From Curtobacterium sp. Leaf261 (GTDB lineage Bacteria > Actinomycetota > Actinomycetes > Actinomycetales > Microbacteriaceae), in the NCBI RefSeq assembly GCF_001422205.1, contig NZ_LMMJ01000001.1, positions 489,591-553,590 of the forward strand: a stretch of DNA of 64,000 nucleotides, given 5' to 3'. Below the pieces are notes generated by a model. It was given only the letters and a program-made list of their open reading frames with translations, was not told the origin of the DNA and did not search any database. The position numbers were made by a program, and so were the translations under genes. Positions 45,435 through 53,506 of this stretch are shown here, piece after piece. Numbering within the stretch: the stretch's first letter is position 1; each line of letters begins with the position of its first letter.

Positions 45435-45525
45435 TCCGCGCTTGTCGAGTCCTGCCAATGTCTGAGGAGATTCTTGTGCTGATGCGCACACATGTCGGCC
45501 GTACCGCAGCGGGGAGGATTGAGCA

Positions 45526-46470
45526 GTGATCGTCATCGTCGCGCCCGGACAGGGCTCCCAGACTCCCGGGTTCCTCGCCCCATGGCTCGAGGACTCCACC
45601 GTGCGTGAGCGCGTCGGGTCCTGGTCCGAGGCGATCGGCGTCGACCTCGCAGCCCACGGCACCACGTCCGACGCGGACACCATCCGCGACACCGCGCTCG
45701 CGCAGCCCCTCATCGTCGCGGCGGGACTGGTCACCGCCGACGCGCTCCTCGCCGACGGCCGCCGATCGCTCGTCGGGGGTGTCGCCGGACACTCGGTCGG
45801 CGAGTTCACCGCCGCCGCGGTCGCCGGGATCCTCCAGCCGACCGACGCCGTCGCACTCGTCGCAGAGCGCGGGCGCGCCATGGCCGACGCCGCAGCCCTC
45901 GAGCCGACCGGCATGAGCGCCGTCCTCGGCGGCGACCAGGACGCGCTCCCCGCGGCACTCGAAGCCGCGGGTCTCGTGCCCGCCAACCACAACGGCGGCG
46001 GCCAGACGGTCGCAGCCGGCAGCCTGGAGGCACTGGCCGCGTTGTCCGAGAACCCGCCGGCCAAGACGCGGGTCGTCCCGCTCAGCGTCGCCGGAGCGTT
46101 CCACACCCGGTACATGGCGCCGGCGGTCGAGCGCATGGCCCCGGTCGCGGCCGCCGCGACGGTCACCGACCCGACCCTGCCGATCTGGACCAACGCTGAC
46201 GGTTCCCGGGTCGAGGGCGGCCGCCACTTCGTCGACCTCATGGTGCAGCAGATCGCGAACCCCGTGCACTGGGACGCGGTGATGGCCTCCTTCGCTGCGG
46301 CGGGGGTCACGGGCATCATCGAGCTCGCACCGTCCGGTGCCCTCACCGGACTGGCCAAGCGAGGACTGCGCGGAACGCCCGCCGTCGGTGTCGCCACCCC
46401 GGACGACCTCGCGGCTGCGATCACCATGCTCCGGGACTCCGCCGACGCCGATGCGGCGGTGACCGCATGA
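45526..46470 (+). CDS. fabD: Malonyl-CoA:ACP transacylase
   Basis: It moves malonyl groups from CoA to acyl carrier protein. The 314-residue chain has VAPGQGSQTPGF at the start, the nucleophile serine 90 in GVAGHSVGEFTAAAVAG, and the catalytic histidine in VAGAFHTRYMAPA. The GTG start at 45526 has GGGGAGG upstream. Its stop overlaps the fabH start (ATGA). It is the first gene of fabD-fabH-acpP-fabF. Confidence 0.96.
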   Translation: MIVIVAPGQGSQTPGFLAPWLEDSTVRERVGSWSEAIGVDLAAHGTTSDADTIRDTALAQPLIVAAGLVTADALLADGRRSLVGGVAGHSVGEFTAAAVAGILQPTDAVALVAERGRAMADAAALEPTGMSAVLGGDQDALPAALEAAGLVPANHNGGGQTVAAGSLEALAALSENPPAKTRVVPLSVAGAFHTRYMAPAVERMAPVAAAATVTDPTLPIWTNADGSRVEGGRHFVDLMVQQIANPVHWDAVMASFAAAGVTGIIELAPSGALTGLAKRGLRGTPAVGVATPDDLAAAITMLRDSADADAAVTA

Positions 46471-47528
46471 CCACCGGGACCGACCTGCCGGACGCAGCTC
46501 CGGGCCTCCCGACCGAACCCGGCACGGGTGGCGCACCGGTCCTGCTGCAGCAGCGCGGCCACGAGTACAGCCGCATCCTCGCCCTCGGTGCGGCCCGCGG
46601 CGAGATCGTCGTGCCGAACGAGGAGCTCGTCGGGCCGATCGACTCGTCCGACGAGTGGATCCGCCAGCGCACCGGCATCGTCACGCGGAAGCGTGCCGGA
46701 GCGGACGTCGGCGCGATCGACCTCGCCGAGACCGCGGCGCGCGAAGCGATCCAGAAGGCCGGGATCACTGCCGACCAGATCGGTGTCGTGCTCGTCTCCA
46801 CCGTGACGAACACCGTCGCGACACCGTCGATGGCGTCACTCCTCGCCGAACGCCTCGGCGCGGCACCCGCGGCCGCGTACGACATCAGCGCCGCATGTGC
46901 CGGGTACGCGTACGGCATCGCCCAGGCCGACTCGTTCGTCAAGAGCGGTGTCGCGGACCACGTGCTCGTCGTCGGCGCCGAGAAGCTCAGCGACATCGTC
47001 GACCCGACCGACCGCTCGATCTCGTTCCTCCTCGGGGACGGCGCGGGTGCCGCGGTGGTGGGTCCGAGCGACACGCCCGGCATCGCACCGACGATCTGGG
47101 GTTCCGACGGCTCCAAGTGGGACGCGATCCGGATGACCTCGACCTACGCGGAGTGGCGTGCCGGGGGCGAGCAGCCGACCATCCGCCAAGAGGGTCAGAC
47201 GGTCTTCCGATGGGCGGTGTGGGAGATGGTCAAGGTCGCCAAGCAGGCCCTCGAGGTCGCCGGTGTCACGGCCGACCAGCTCGCGGCGTTCGTGCCGCAC
47301 CAGGCCAACATGCGCATCATCGACGAGTTCGCCAAGCAGCTCGGCCTGCCGTCGTCGGTCGTCATCGGCCGCGACATCACCGACACCGGCAACACGTCCG
47401 CGGCGAGCATCCCGCTCGCGACCCACCGTCTGCTCGAGGAGAACCCGTCGCTGCACGGCGGACTCGCCCTGCAGATCGGTTTCGGCGCCGGCCTGGTGTT
47501 CGGCGCACAGGTCGTCGTCCTCCCCTAG
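46467..47528 (+). CDS. fabH: Beta-ketoacyl-ACP synthase III
   Basis: It starts fatty-acid chains by condensing an acyl-CoA with malonyl-ACP. Catalytic residues are cysteine 144 in DISAACAGYAYGI, histidine in FVPHQANMRIID and asparagine in TDTGNTSAASIPLA. WIRQRTGIVTRKR and LLGDGAGAAVVG are further family motifs. The first 35 residues are an extension relative to the 317-residue E. coli enzyme. It overlaps fabD by four bases. Branched-chain primers are likely in this group, but this cannot be read from the sequence. Confidence 0.95.
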   Translation: MTTGTDLPDAAPGLPTEPGTGGAPVLLQQRGHEYSRILALGAARGEIVVPNEELVGPIDSSDEWIRQRTGIVTRKRAGADVGAIDLAETAAREAIQKAGITADQIGVVLVSTVTNTVATPSMASLLAERLGAAPAAAYDISAACAGYAYGIAQADSFVKSGVADHVLVVGAEKLSDIVDPTDRSISFLLGDGAGAAVVGPSDTPGIAPTIWGSDGSKWDAIRMTSTYAEWRAGGEQPTIRQEGQTVFRWAVWEMVKVAKQALEVAGVTADQLAAFVPHQANMRIIDEFAKQLGLPSSVVIGRDITDTGNTSAASIPLATHRLLEENPSLHGGLALQIGFGAGLVFGAQVVVLP

Positions 47529-47574
47529 CTCTGTTTCCGTCCCCATCCACCGAACCCGTCGCCCGTGCGTGCCC

Positions 47575-47580
47575 TAGGCT
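47575..47580 (+). promoter_or_regulatory. Possible internal -10 upstream of acpP
   Basis: CTAGGCT in the 90-base gap between fabH and acpP fits the actinobacterial TANNNT pattern. An extra promoter would explain higher acyl carrier protein output. Confidence 0.45.
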
Positions 47581-47618
47581 TGTCCACGGTCAACGACACC
47601 CCCATCAAGGAGAAGAAC

Positions 47619-47867
47619 ATGGCAGCGTCCTCTGACGAAGTCCTCGCCGGCCTGGCCGAGCTCATCAACGACGAGACCGGTATCGCCACCGACACGGTCG
47701 AGCGCGACAAGTCGTTCACCGACGACCTCGACATCGACTCGATCTCGATGATGACCATCGTGGTCAACGCCGAGGAGAAGTTCGACGTCAAGATCCCCGA
47801 CGAAGAGGTCAAGAACCTCAAGACCGTCGGCGACGCCGTGGACTTCATCACGAAGGCACAGGGCTGA
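47619..47867 (+). CDS. acpP: Acyl carrier protein
   Basis: It carries growing fatty acyl chains on a phosphopantetheine arm. The 82-residue acidic protein has the attachment site serine 41 in DDLDIDSISMMTIVVNAEEK. DIDS replaces the usual D-S-L, with isoleucine after serine, as seen in some actinobacterial ACPs. AAGGAG precedes the ATG at 47619. It lies between fabH and fabF, as usual. Confidence 0.95.
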   Translation: MAASSDEVLAGLAELINDETGIATDTVERDKSFTDDLDIDSISMMTIVVNAEEKFDVKIPDEEVKNLKTVGDAVDFITKAQG

Positions 47868-47972
47868 TCCCAGGCTCCACGGGCGCCGTGGCACGTTCGA
47901 CCCCCGGTCCGACGAGCCACGGCGCTCTCCTGTACCCGCACCACCAACGCTGACCCCAGAAGGATCGTCGTC

Positions 47973-49220
47973 ATGACCACCACCCACACCGTCGTCGTCA
48001 CCGGCGTCGGCTCCATCTCCCCGCTCGGCGCCACCGCCACGGAGTCGTGGGAGGCGCTCCTCGCGGGCAAGTCCGGGATCAGCACCATCGAGGAGGACTG
48101 GGTCGAGCGCTACGACCTCCCCGTGCACTTCGCGGGGCAGGCACGGAAGTTCCTCGGCGACCAGCTCACCCGCCAAGAGGTCAAGCGCCTCGACCCGGGG
48201 TCGCAGCTCTCCCTCGTCGCCGCCCGTGAGGCCTGGGCGGACGCCGGCATCGACGACGCCGCGATCGACCCGGAGCGGCTCATCGTGGACTGGGCGACCG
48301 GCATCGGCGGCCTCAACTCACTGCTCGACGGCTGGGACACCCTGCGTGAGCGCGGTCCGCGCCGCATGCTCCCGATGACCGTGCCGATGCTCATGGCGAA
48401 CGGCCCCGCGGCCGCCATCGAGATGGCGTTCGGTGCCCGCGGTGGAGCCCGGACCTACATCTCGGCCTGTGCGTCGAGCACCGAGTCCCTCGCCGAGGCC
48501 TACCGGCACGTCTCGACCGGAGTCGCCGACGTGGTGATCGCCGGCGGGTGCGAGGCAGCGCTGCACCCGATGCCCCTGGCGGCGTTCTCCGCCATGCAGG
48601 CGCTCTCCCGTCGGAACGACGACCCGGAGGGCGCCTCGCGCCCCTACGACGTCACCCGCGACGGCTTCGTGCTCGGCGACGGTGCCGCGGCACTCATCCT
48701 CGAGACGAAGGAGCACGCGCTCGCCCGTGGTGCCCGCATCTACGCGGAGATCGCCGGTGGCGGGATCACGTCCGACGCGTTCCACATCACCGCGCCGGAC
48801 CCGGAGGGCAGTGCTGCCGCCCGTGCGGTGTTGCAGGCACTCGGGCAGGCCGATGCCTCGCCCTCCGACGTCGTGCACGTCAACGCGCACGCGACATCCA
48901 CCTCGGTCGGGGACATCGCCGAGTACCACGCGATGCGCCGGGTCTTCGGTGACGGCCTCGACGACGTCGTCGTGTCCGCGACCAAGGCGTCGACCGGACA
49001 CCTGCTCGGGGGCGCCGGTGCCATCGAGGCGATGTTCACCGTCCTGGCCCTGCACCACCGGGTGGCACCGCCGACGATCAACCTCACGGACCAGGAGCCG
49101 GAGATCGTGATGGACGTCGCGCGCGAGCCCCGGAAGCTCGCCGACGGGGACCTGCTGGCGATCAGCAACTCGTTCGGCTTCGGCGGCCACAACGCCGTCG
49201 TCGCGATCCGGACGGCGTAG
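47973..49220 (+). CDS. fabF: Beta-ketoacyl-ACP synthase II
   Basis: It elongates acyl-ACP chains with malonyl-ACP. The Cys-His-His triad is visible: cysteine 166 in YISACASSTESLAEAY, histidine in VNAHATSTSVGDIAE and histidine in KASTGHLLGGAGAIEA. The N-terminus VVVTGVGSISPLGA and the late NSFGFGGHNAVV are typical. The 415-residue length is normal. AGAAGGATC precedes the ATG. It ends the fab operon at a strong hairpin. Confidence 0.96.
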   Translation: MTTTHTVVVTGVGSISPLGATATESWEALLAGKSGISTIEEDWVERYDLPVHFAGQARKFLGDQLTRQEVKRLDPGSQLSLVAAREAWADAGIDDAAIDPERLIVDWATGIGGLNSLLDGWDTLRERGPRRMLPMTVPMLMANGPAAAIEMAFGARGGARTYISACASSTESLAEAYRHVSTGVADVVIAGGCEAALHPMPLAAFSAMQALSRRNDDPEGASRPYDVTRDGFVLGDGAAALILETKEHALARGARIYAEIAGGGITSDAFHITAPDPEGSAAARAVLQALGQADASPSDVVHVNAHATSTSVGDIAEYHAMRRVFGDGLDDVVVSATKASTGHLLGGAGAIEAMFTVLALHHRVAPPTINLTDQEPEIVMDVAREPRKLADGDLLAISNSFGFGGHNAVVAIRTA

Positions 49221-49285
49221 CCCCACCCCTCCCCGGCCCGGCCCCGGCCCGGCCCGGCCCCGCCCGGGCCCGCGCTGTCGTGCGA

Positions 49286-49347
49286 AACACCGCCCTGAAG
49301 CCGAGGCACCGCCTTCGAAGGCGGTGTGTCGGCCACAGGGCGGTGTT
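49286..49347 (+). terminator. Long hairpin after fabF
   Basis: Outer arms AACACCGCCCT and AGGGCGGTGTT and an inner GCACCGCCTTCGAAGGCGGTGT form a long nested stem between the convergent fabF and DUF3145 genes. There is no T-tract, but the position fits a bidirectional terminator. A GGCCCGGCCCC tract lies just before it. Confidence 0.7.
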
Positions 49348-49372
49348 GTGCGCCTGATGACGGAGGGTCGGG

Positions 49373-49918
49373 TCAGCCGACCCGGTGCAGCCAGACGACG
49401 GGGTTGCCCTCGCCGGCCTGCCGGAACGGCTCGAGCTCCTCGTCCCACGACTGCCCGAGCGCGAGCCGGAGCTCGCGGTGCAGCTCGAGGGCGTTGCTGC
49501 CCGCGACCTCCATCGCGTAGCGCACCCGGTCCTCGGGCACGACCATGTTCCCGGCGACGTCGGTCTGCGCGTAGAACACGCCGAGGTCGGGCGTGTGCAT
49601 CCATCGACCGCCGTCCGAACGATCCGTCGGGTCCTCGGTGACCTCGTAGCGCAGGTGCTCCCAACCGCGCAGCGCCGAGGCGATCGACGCACCGGTCCCG
49701 ACCGGGCCGGTCCAGGTGAACTCGGTCCGCCGGGCGCCGTCCTGCGCCGGCTGGTCCATCCACGAGAAGTTCACGGCACGACTCATCGCGCGACCTGCTG
49801 CCCATTCGACATGGGGGCAGAGCGCGCGAGGGGAGGAGTGCACGTAGAGAACTCCTCGCGCCACTCCTGGCCCGGCCAGGCCGGACCCCACCCCGTGCTG
49901 CGTTCCTTGTTCGGTCAC
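49373..49918 (-). CDS. DUF3145 family protein
   Basis: The sequence GVLYVHSSPRALCPHVEWAA, then NFSWMDQPAQ, ASALRGWEHLRYEVTEDPTD, LGVFYAQTDVAGNMVVPEDR and SWDEELEPFRQAGEGNPVVW is the recognisable full-length pattern of DUF3145, a family found almost only in actinobacteria. The function is unknown. The GTG at 49918 was chosen for its GGAGGA ribosome binding site; an in-frame ATG at 49933 has a weaker one. The product is 181 residues and soluble. Confidence 0.88.
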   Translation of the reverse strand: MTEQGTQHGVGSGLAGPGVARGVLYVHSSPRALCPHVEWAAGRAMSRAVNFSWMDQPAQDGARRTEFTWTGPVGTGASIASALRGWEHLRYEVTEDPTDRSDGGRWMHTPDLGVFYAQTDVAGNMVVPEDRVRYAMEVAGSNALELHRELRLALGQSWDEELEPFRQAGEGNPVVWLHRVG

Positions 49919-50077
49919 GATTCCTCCGCTCATCAGGTGCGACTTCCCCATCGACCTGGCAGAGGCTCGTCCTCGCGTGGAACTGCGCGTGGCGGCATTC
50001 GATATGTGATTGTGATGTCCGTGGACAGGCCCATTATGCAGGGTCCCGGCTGGGAAGGGCAACCATCGCCCCTGGAC

Positions 50078-50890
50078 TCAGTGGATCGCCTGGCCGTCGA
50101 CGTCGTACCCGCGGGTCTCCCCGGCCGTCACCGCGACGGCCAGCCGGTTCTCCGCGGGCGGGATCGGGCACGCGTACTGGTACGAGAACGCGCACGGGGG
50201 CAGCACCGCACGGTTGAAGTCGAGGTCGATCGGCCCGGCGGTACCCGGATCGTCGAGGAACAGGAACCGGCCCATCGAGTAGGTCGTCTCCCCCGACGTC
50301 GCGTCCTGGAAGATCAGCTGCAACCGCGGGTGTCCATGGAAGGTCGCAGCCCGCACGACGATCAGGTCCGCCGCGGCCGACTCCCCCGGGATCACGACGC
50401 GGATGCGCCCGGTGACCGTCAGCGGGACGCCGGCTGCGTCGGTGACGTCGCCCCGTGCCTCCAGTCCGTCCGTCGGTGCGTACGTGCCGGACAGGACCCA
50501 TGCGTCGGACGCAGGGAACGTCCCGATGCGCGCGAACCGCGAGATCGGCTCTGCAGTCGGGTCCCAGACGCGGAGGGACCAGCCGTCCCCGACCCGGCCC
50601 ACCGAACCGGCCATGCCCGTCGGGAACGCGACCGTCGACGGCACGACCGCGTCGTCCCCGGCGACGAGCACGGTGCCGTCGACGACGTCGTCATCGACCA
50701 CGACGCCGTCGTCCGCCGACGCGGTCACGGTGAGTCCGCCGGGCGTCGCCGCCCACGTGCCCGGCACCGGCCAGACCGTCTGCGGTCCGGTCACCTGCTG
50801 GGCGTTGACGAGTGCGAGCGGGCCCCGCGCGGCACGGATCGACCGTTCGCGCGCGGCGTGGAACGCCTCGAGATCGCCGTCGTCGCTCAC
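50078..50890 (-). CDS. DUF1684 family protein
   Basis: The 270-residue soluble protein fits DUF1684: an N-terminal helix (LEAFHAARERSIRAARGPLA), a beta-rich body, and a C-terminal PIDLDFNRAVLPPCAFSYQY followed by ACPIPPAENRLAVAVTAGE, the most conserved block of that family. The function is unknown. The GTG start overlaps the upstream transporter stop by four bases (GTGA). The segment 50451-50473 is identical to one arm of the family A repeat. Confidence 0.85.
   Translation of the reverse strand: MSDDGDLEAFHAARERSIRAARGPLALVNAQQVTGPQTVWPVPGTWAATPGGLTVTASADDGVVVDDDVVDGTVLVAGDDAVVPSTVAFPTGMAGSVGRVGDGWSLRVWDPTAEPISRFARIGTFPASDAWVLSGTYAPTDGLEARGDVTDAAGVPLTVTGRIRVVIPGESAAADLIVVRAATFHGHPRLQLIFQDATSGETTYSMGRFLFLDDPGTAGPIDLDFNRAVLPPCAFSYQYACPIPPAENRLAVAVTAGETRGYDVDGQAIH
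50451..50473. repeat. Family A half-repeat inside the DUF1684 coding sequence
   Basis: CCCCGTGCCTCCAGTCCGTC matches the right arm of the intergenic palindromes and is read in frame as DGLEARGD. The matching left arm is absent. Confidence 0.6.
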
Positions 50891-52011
50891 AGCTGGTCCT
50901 GCCGGGGGTAGATGACCTGCTGGACGATGATGATCACCGACGCCGCGACGGGCACGGCGACGACCGCACCGAGGACGCCGCCGATCGTGCCACCGGCCAC
51001 CGCGGCGATGACGACGAGGGCACCGGGGACCTGGACTGCCCGGGACATGATGCGCGGGGCGATGACGTAGGCCTCCACCTGCATGTAGATGAGGTAGTAG
51101 ATCGCCGCGACGAGCGCCGTCAGCGGCGACGCGAAGAGGCACACGAGGCAGATCACGGCGGCGGCGGCGACCGTTCCGACGAGCGGGACGAGCGCACCGA
51201 GGAACGCGAAGGTCGCGAGCAGGACCGGGAGCGGCGCACCGATGCTCCAGAGGAAGACCAGACTCAGCACGCCATTCAGGACCGCCTCGGCGATCTGCCC
51301 GACGACGTACCGTCCGACCGACCCGGTGATCTGCTCGGTCACCTCGGCGAAGTTCTCACGGCGTGACGCCGGCACGAACCGGTACGTCATCCGCTTGATC
51401 CCGCGGAGCGACGCCAGGAAGTACAGCATCAGGATCAGGACGATGAGTGCCCCGGACAGCCCCGACGCGATCCCCGCGCCGACCGCGAGGACGCCGCCAC
51501 CGATGTTCAACAGGTTCGCCGGGTCCTCGAGGAAGCTCTGCGCCGACTGCAGCGCGTGGTCGAGGTCGAACGTGTTGCCGAGCTGTTTCGAGAGGTCCTG
51601 CACCCACTCCTGGTTCGACAGGTTCCGCACGAAGTCGGGGATGTTCTGGACGAGGTTCGAGCCCTGCGACACGAGCACCGGCACGATCGCGAACAGGATG
51701 CCGACGAACGCGCCGATCACCCCGAGGACGACGACCAGGATCGCGACCCAGCGTGGGATGAACCGCTCGAGCCAGGTGACGACGGGGTCGAGGCCGAGCG
51801 CGATGAAGACCGCGACGCCGATGTAGACGAGGACCGTCGACAGCTCGCGGACGAGCAGCCCGGCGAGGAGTGCGACGAGGACCCCGATGCCGCCCATGAA
51901 CCCGAGGCGGAACGCGTTGACGCGGACGCCGGTCGAGCCCTTCTGGTGATCGACGGTCACGTTGGGCACGGGCGCTGGTGCGCGATGCGCGTCCGCGCCC
52001 CGTTTCTTCAT
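50887..52011 (-). CDS. AI-2E family transporter (PerM/YdiK type)
   Basis: The 374-residue protein has about eight membrane helices. Family features are ALGLDPVVTWLERFIPRWVA, FLASLRGIKRMTYRFVPASR, then VGRYVVGQIAEAVLNGVLS, and the IAPRIMSRAVQVPGALVVIA block near the C-terminus. This family exports small molecules (autoinducer-2 in E. coli TqsA) or acts as ion antiporters; which applies here is not clear. The ATG at 52011 follows a TACAGT-N6 leaderless promoter. It is coupled to the DUF1684 gene. Confidence 0.9.
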   Translation of the reverse strand: MKKRGADAHRAPAPVPNVTVDHQKGSTGVRVNAFRLGFMGGIGVLVALLAGLLVRELSTVLVYIGVAVFIALGLDPVVTWLERFIPRWVAILVVVLGVIGAFVGILFAIVPVLVSQGSNLVQNIPDFVRNLSNQEWVQDLSKQLGNTFDLDHALQSAQSFLEDPANLLNIGGGVLAVGAGIASGLSGALIVLILMLYFLASLRGIKRMTYRFVPASRRENFAEVTEQITGSVGRYVVGQIAEAVLNGVLSLVFLWSIGAPLPVLLATFAFLGALVPLVGTVAAAAVICLVCLFASPLTALVAAIYYLIYMQVEAYVIAPRIMSRAVQVPGALVVIAAVAGGTIGGVLGAVVAVPVAASVIIIVQQVIYPRQDQL

Positions 52012-52017
52012 GGATCG

Positions 52018-52023
52018 ACTGTA
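52018..52023 (-). promoter_or_regulatory. -10 element of a probable leaderless promoter
   Basis: Minus-strand TACAGT is followed by CGATCC and the ATG of the AI-2E-type transporter at 52011. Confidence 0.6.
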
Positions 52024-52059
52024 TCCGGCGGCCGGAGGCCGCGGTGCCACGACTGGCCG

Positions 52060-52080
52060 TCGGACGGGAGGCACGGTGCG
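52060..52080. repeat. Truncated family A repeat (left arm only)
   Basis: CGGACGGGAGGCACGGTGCG is a full left arm, but the expected right arm does not follow. It lies 25 bases before a duplicated tRNA fragment, which may explain the loss of the other arm. Confidence 0.65.
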
Positions 52081-52104
52081 CGTCCGGCGGACTAGTGGCG
52101 TCGC

Positions 52105-52142
52105 GTAGGGCGGGCGGGACTTGAACCCGCGAATCGTTCGGT
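52105..52142. repeat. Duplicated 3' half of tRNA-Met, likely attachment-site remnant
   Basis: 38 bases (GTAGGGCGGGCGGGACTTGA onward) are identical to 52183-52220, the 3' half of the tRNA-Met gene from just after the anticodon to one base past the discriminator. The copies are 78 bases apart in the same orientation. This is the pattern left by tyrosine-recombinase integration at a tRNA 3' end; no integrase gene is present nearby. Confidence 0.8.
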
Positions 52143-52183
52143 GCTGTGTGTGACGGCACCGGGCCTCATGGGCTCTGCACCAG

Positions 52184-52258
52184 TAGGGCGGGCGGGACTT
52201 GAACCCGCGAATCGTTCGGTTATGAGCCGACTGCCTTGACCAGCTTGGCTACCGCCCC
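52184..52258 (-). tRNA. tRNA-Met (CAT anticodon)
   Basis: The minus strand gives a 75-base cloverleaf. The acceptor arms are GGGGCGG and CCGCCCT (G1 pairs with T72), and the D arm is GCC/GGC. The anticodon loop is CTCATAA with anticodon CAT, in a stem GTCGG/CCGAA with a terminal mismatch. The T arm is GCGGG-TTCAAGT-CCCGC. It is most likely the elongator; a tRNA-Ile2 with modified C34 cannot be excluded. Its first ten bases overlap the end of the glycosyltransferase gene. Confidence 0.92.
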
Positions 52259-53448
52259 GCTTCGGGGCCAGCGGCCACCGGCTCCCCACGATACAGCGCC
52301 TCGAACGTGCTGAGGGTGCGGTCGATGTCGTGCGGCGCGATCATCTCGAGGCTGCGGTGCTTCATCCGCAGGTACTCGTCGTCGTCGGCGGTGAGCACGG
52401 CGGTGAGCTTCTCGGCGAGGTCGCGCTCGTCGCCGGGCTCGAACAGGTACCCGTTCCCGTCGACGAGGTGCGGGAGCGCCATGGAGTTCGCGGCGACGAT
52501 CGGCAGGCCGGATGCCATCGCCTCGAGCGAGGCGATGCTCTGCAGCTCGGCCGTCGAGGGCATCGCGAAGACCGTGCCGTTCGTCAGTGCGGCGCGGAGC
52601 ACCTCGTCCGAGCTGAACCCGGTGAGCGTGACGCGGTCCCCGAGGCCGAGCTCCGAGACGAGCTTCTCGATCACCGGCATGTGGTCGCCCCCGCCGACGA
52701 CCGTCAGGGTCGTCCGGAGCGCCGGGTCGAGCAGGGTCATCGCGCGGAGCAGGACCTCGATCTGCTTCTCGGCGGCGATCCGCCCGACGAAGACGATGTG
52801 GTTGTCCGCGGGCCGGAGGTCCCGCGAGGTGTACAGACCCGCCTGGATGCCGCACGACACCGCCAGCACGTCGTGCACGTCGACGGCTGCCTCGAGGTAC
52901 TCGGCGGCCCTCCTGGTGGGTGCCGTGATCCGGTCGACCAACCGGTAGGTCTTCGCGGCGTCGCGCCAGGCGATCCGGATCGCGAGCGGGATGATCCACT
53001 GCGGGAGCGGTGCCTGGTCGAGCACGTTCTCCGGCATGAAGTGGTTCGTGGCGATGACCGGGATCCCGCGCTCGATCGCCGTGCGGGCCAGTCCGCGGCC
53101 GATGACGATGTGCGACTGCAGGTGCACGACGTCCGGGTGGAAGGCGTCCAGGATCTTCGCGGTGTTCCGGCGCGCGGTCCACGGCCAGGCGAAGCGCAGC
53201 CAGTGACCCGGCCACCGGAGGGAGAACAGCCGGTGCACCGTGAGCGTGACGGTCCCGTGCTGTTCGACGAAGGTGCCGTTCTTCCGGAGACCCGTCGCCG
53301 GTGCCACGATGTGCACGTCGTGCCCACGTTCGACGAGGCCGACCGCGAGTCGCTCGCAGAAGTTCGCAGCGCCGTTGACGTCCGGAGGGAAGGTGTCGGC
53401 GGCGAGCAGGATGCGAAGGCGTTCGTTCTTCCGAGCAGATCCGTCCAC
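52249..53448 (-). CDS. GT4-family glycosyltransferase
   Basis: The 399-residue protein has the GT-B layout of PimB/PimC-like mannosyl- or glucosyltransferases: ILLAADTFPPDVNGAANFCE at the N-terminus, HLQSHIVIGRGLARTAIERG, VFVGRIAAEKQIEVLLRAM opening the C-terminal domain, and the E-x7-E motif ELQSIASLEAMASGLPIVAA. It is probably a cytoplasmic or membrane-associated enzyme in glycolipid or glycan synthesis. The GTG at 53448 follows a TACCGT-N6 leaderless promoter. Its TAG stop codon lies inside the tRNA-Met gene. Confidence 0.9.
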   Translation of the reverse strand: MDGSARKNERLRILLAADTFPPDVNGAANFCERLAVGLVERGHDVHIVAPATGLRKNGTFVEQHGTVTLTVHRLFSLRWPGHWLRFAWPWTARRNTAKILDAFHPDVVHLQSHIVIGRGLARTAIERGIPVIATNHFMPENVLDQAPLPQWIIPLAIRIAWRDAAKTYRLVDRITAPTRRAAEYLEAAVDVHDVLAVSCGIQAGLYTSRDLRPADNHIVFVGRIAAEKQIEVLLRAMTLLDPALRTTLTVVGGGDHMPVIEKLVSELGLGDRVTLTGFSSDEVLRAALTNGTVFAMPSTAELQSIASLEAMASGLPIVAANSMALPHLVDGNGYLFEPGDERDLAEKLTAVLTADDDEYLRMKHRSLEMIAPHDIDRTLSTFEALYRGEPVAAGPEAGR

Positions 53449-53454
53449 GCTGGA

Positions 53455-53460
53455 ACGGTA
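53455..53460 (-). promoter_or_regulatory. -10 element of a probable leaderless promoter
   Basis: Minus-strand TACCGT is followed by TCCAGC and the GTG of the glycosyltransferase at 53448. Confidence 0.6.
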
Positions 53461-53506
53461 GCGCACAGCCCCGGTGCGTCTCCTCCGCCTCGCGGAGGAC
53501 ATCGGG

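Noticed and set aside
49230-49272. Functional element in the CCCGGCCCGGCCC tract after fabF
   Set aside because: It looks like simple-sequence slippage; the adjacent nested hairpin explains termination better.
52105-52142. Second tRNA gene
   Set aside because: Only the 3' half is present; the D arm, anticodon and 5' acceptor strand are missing.
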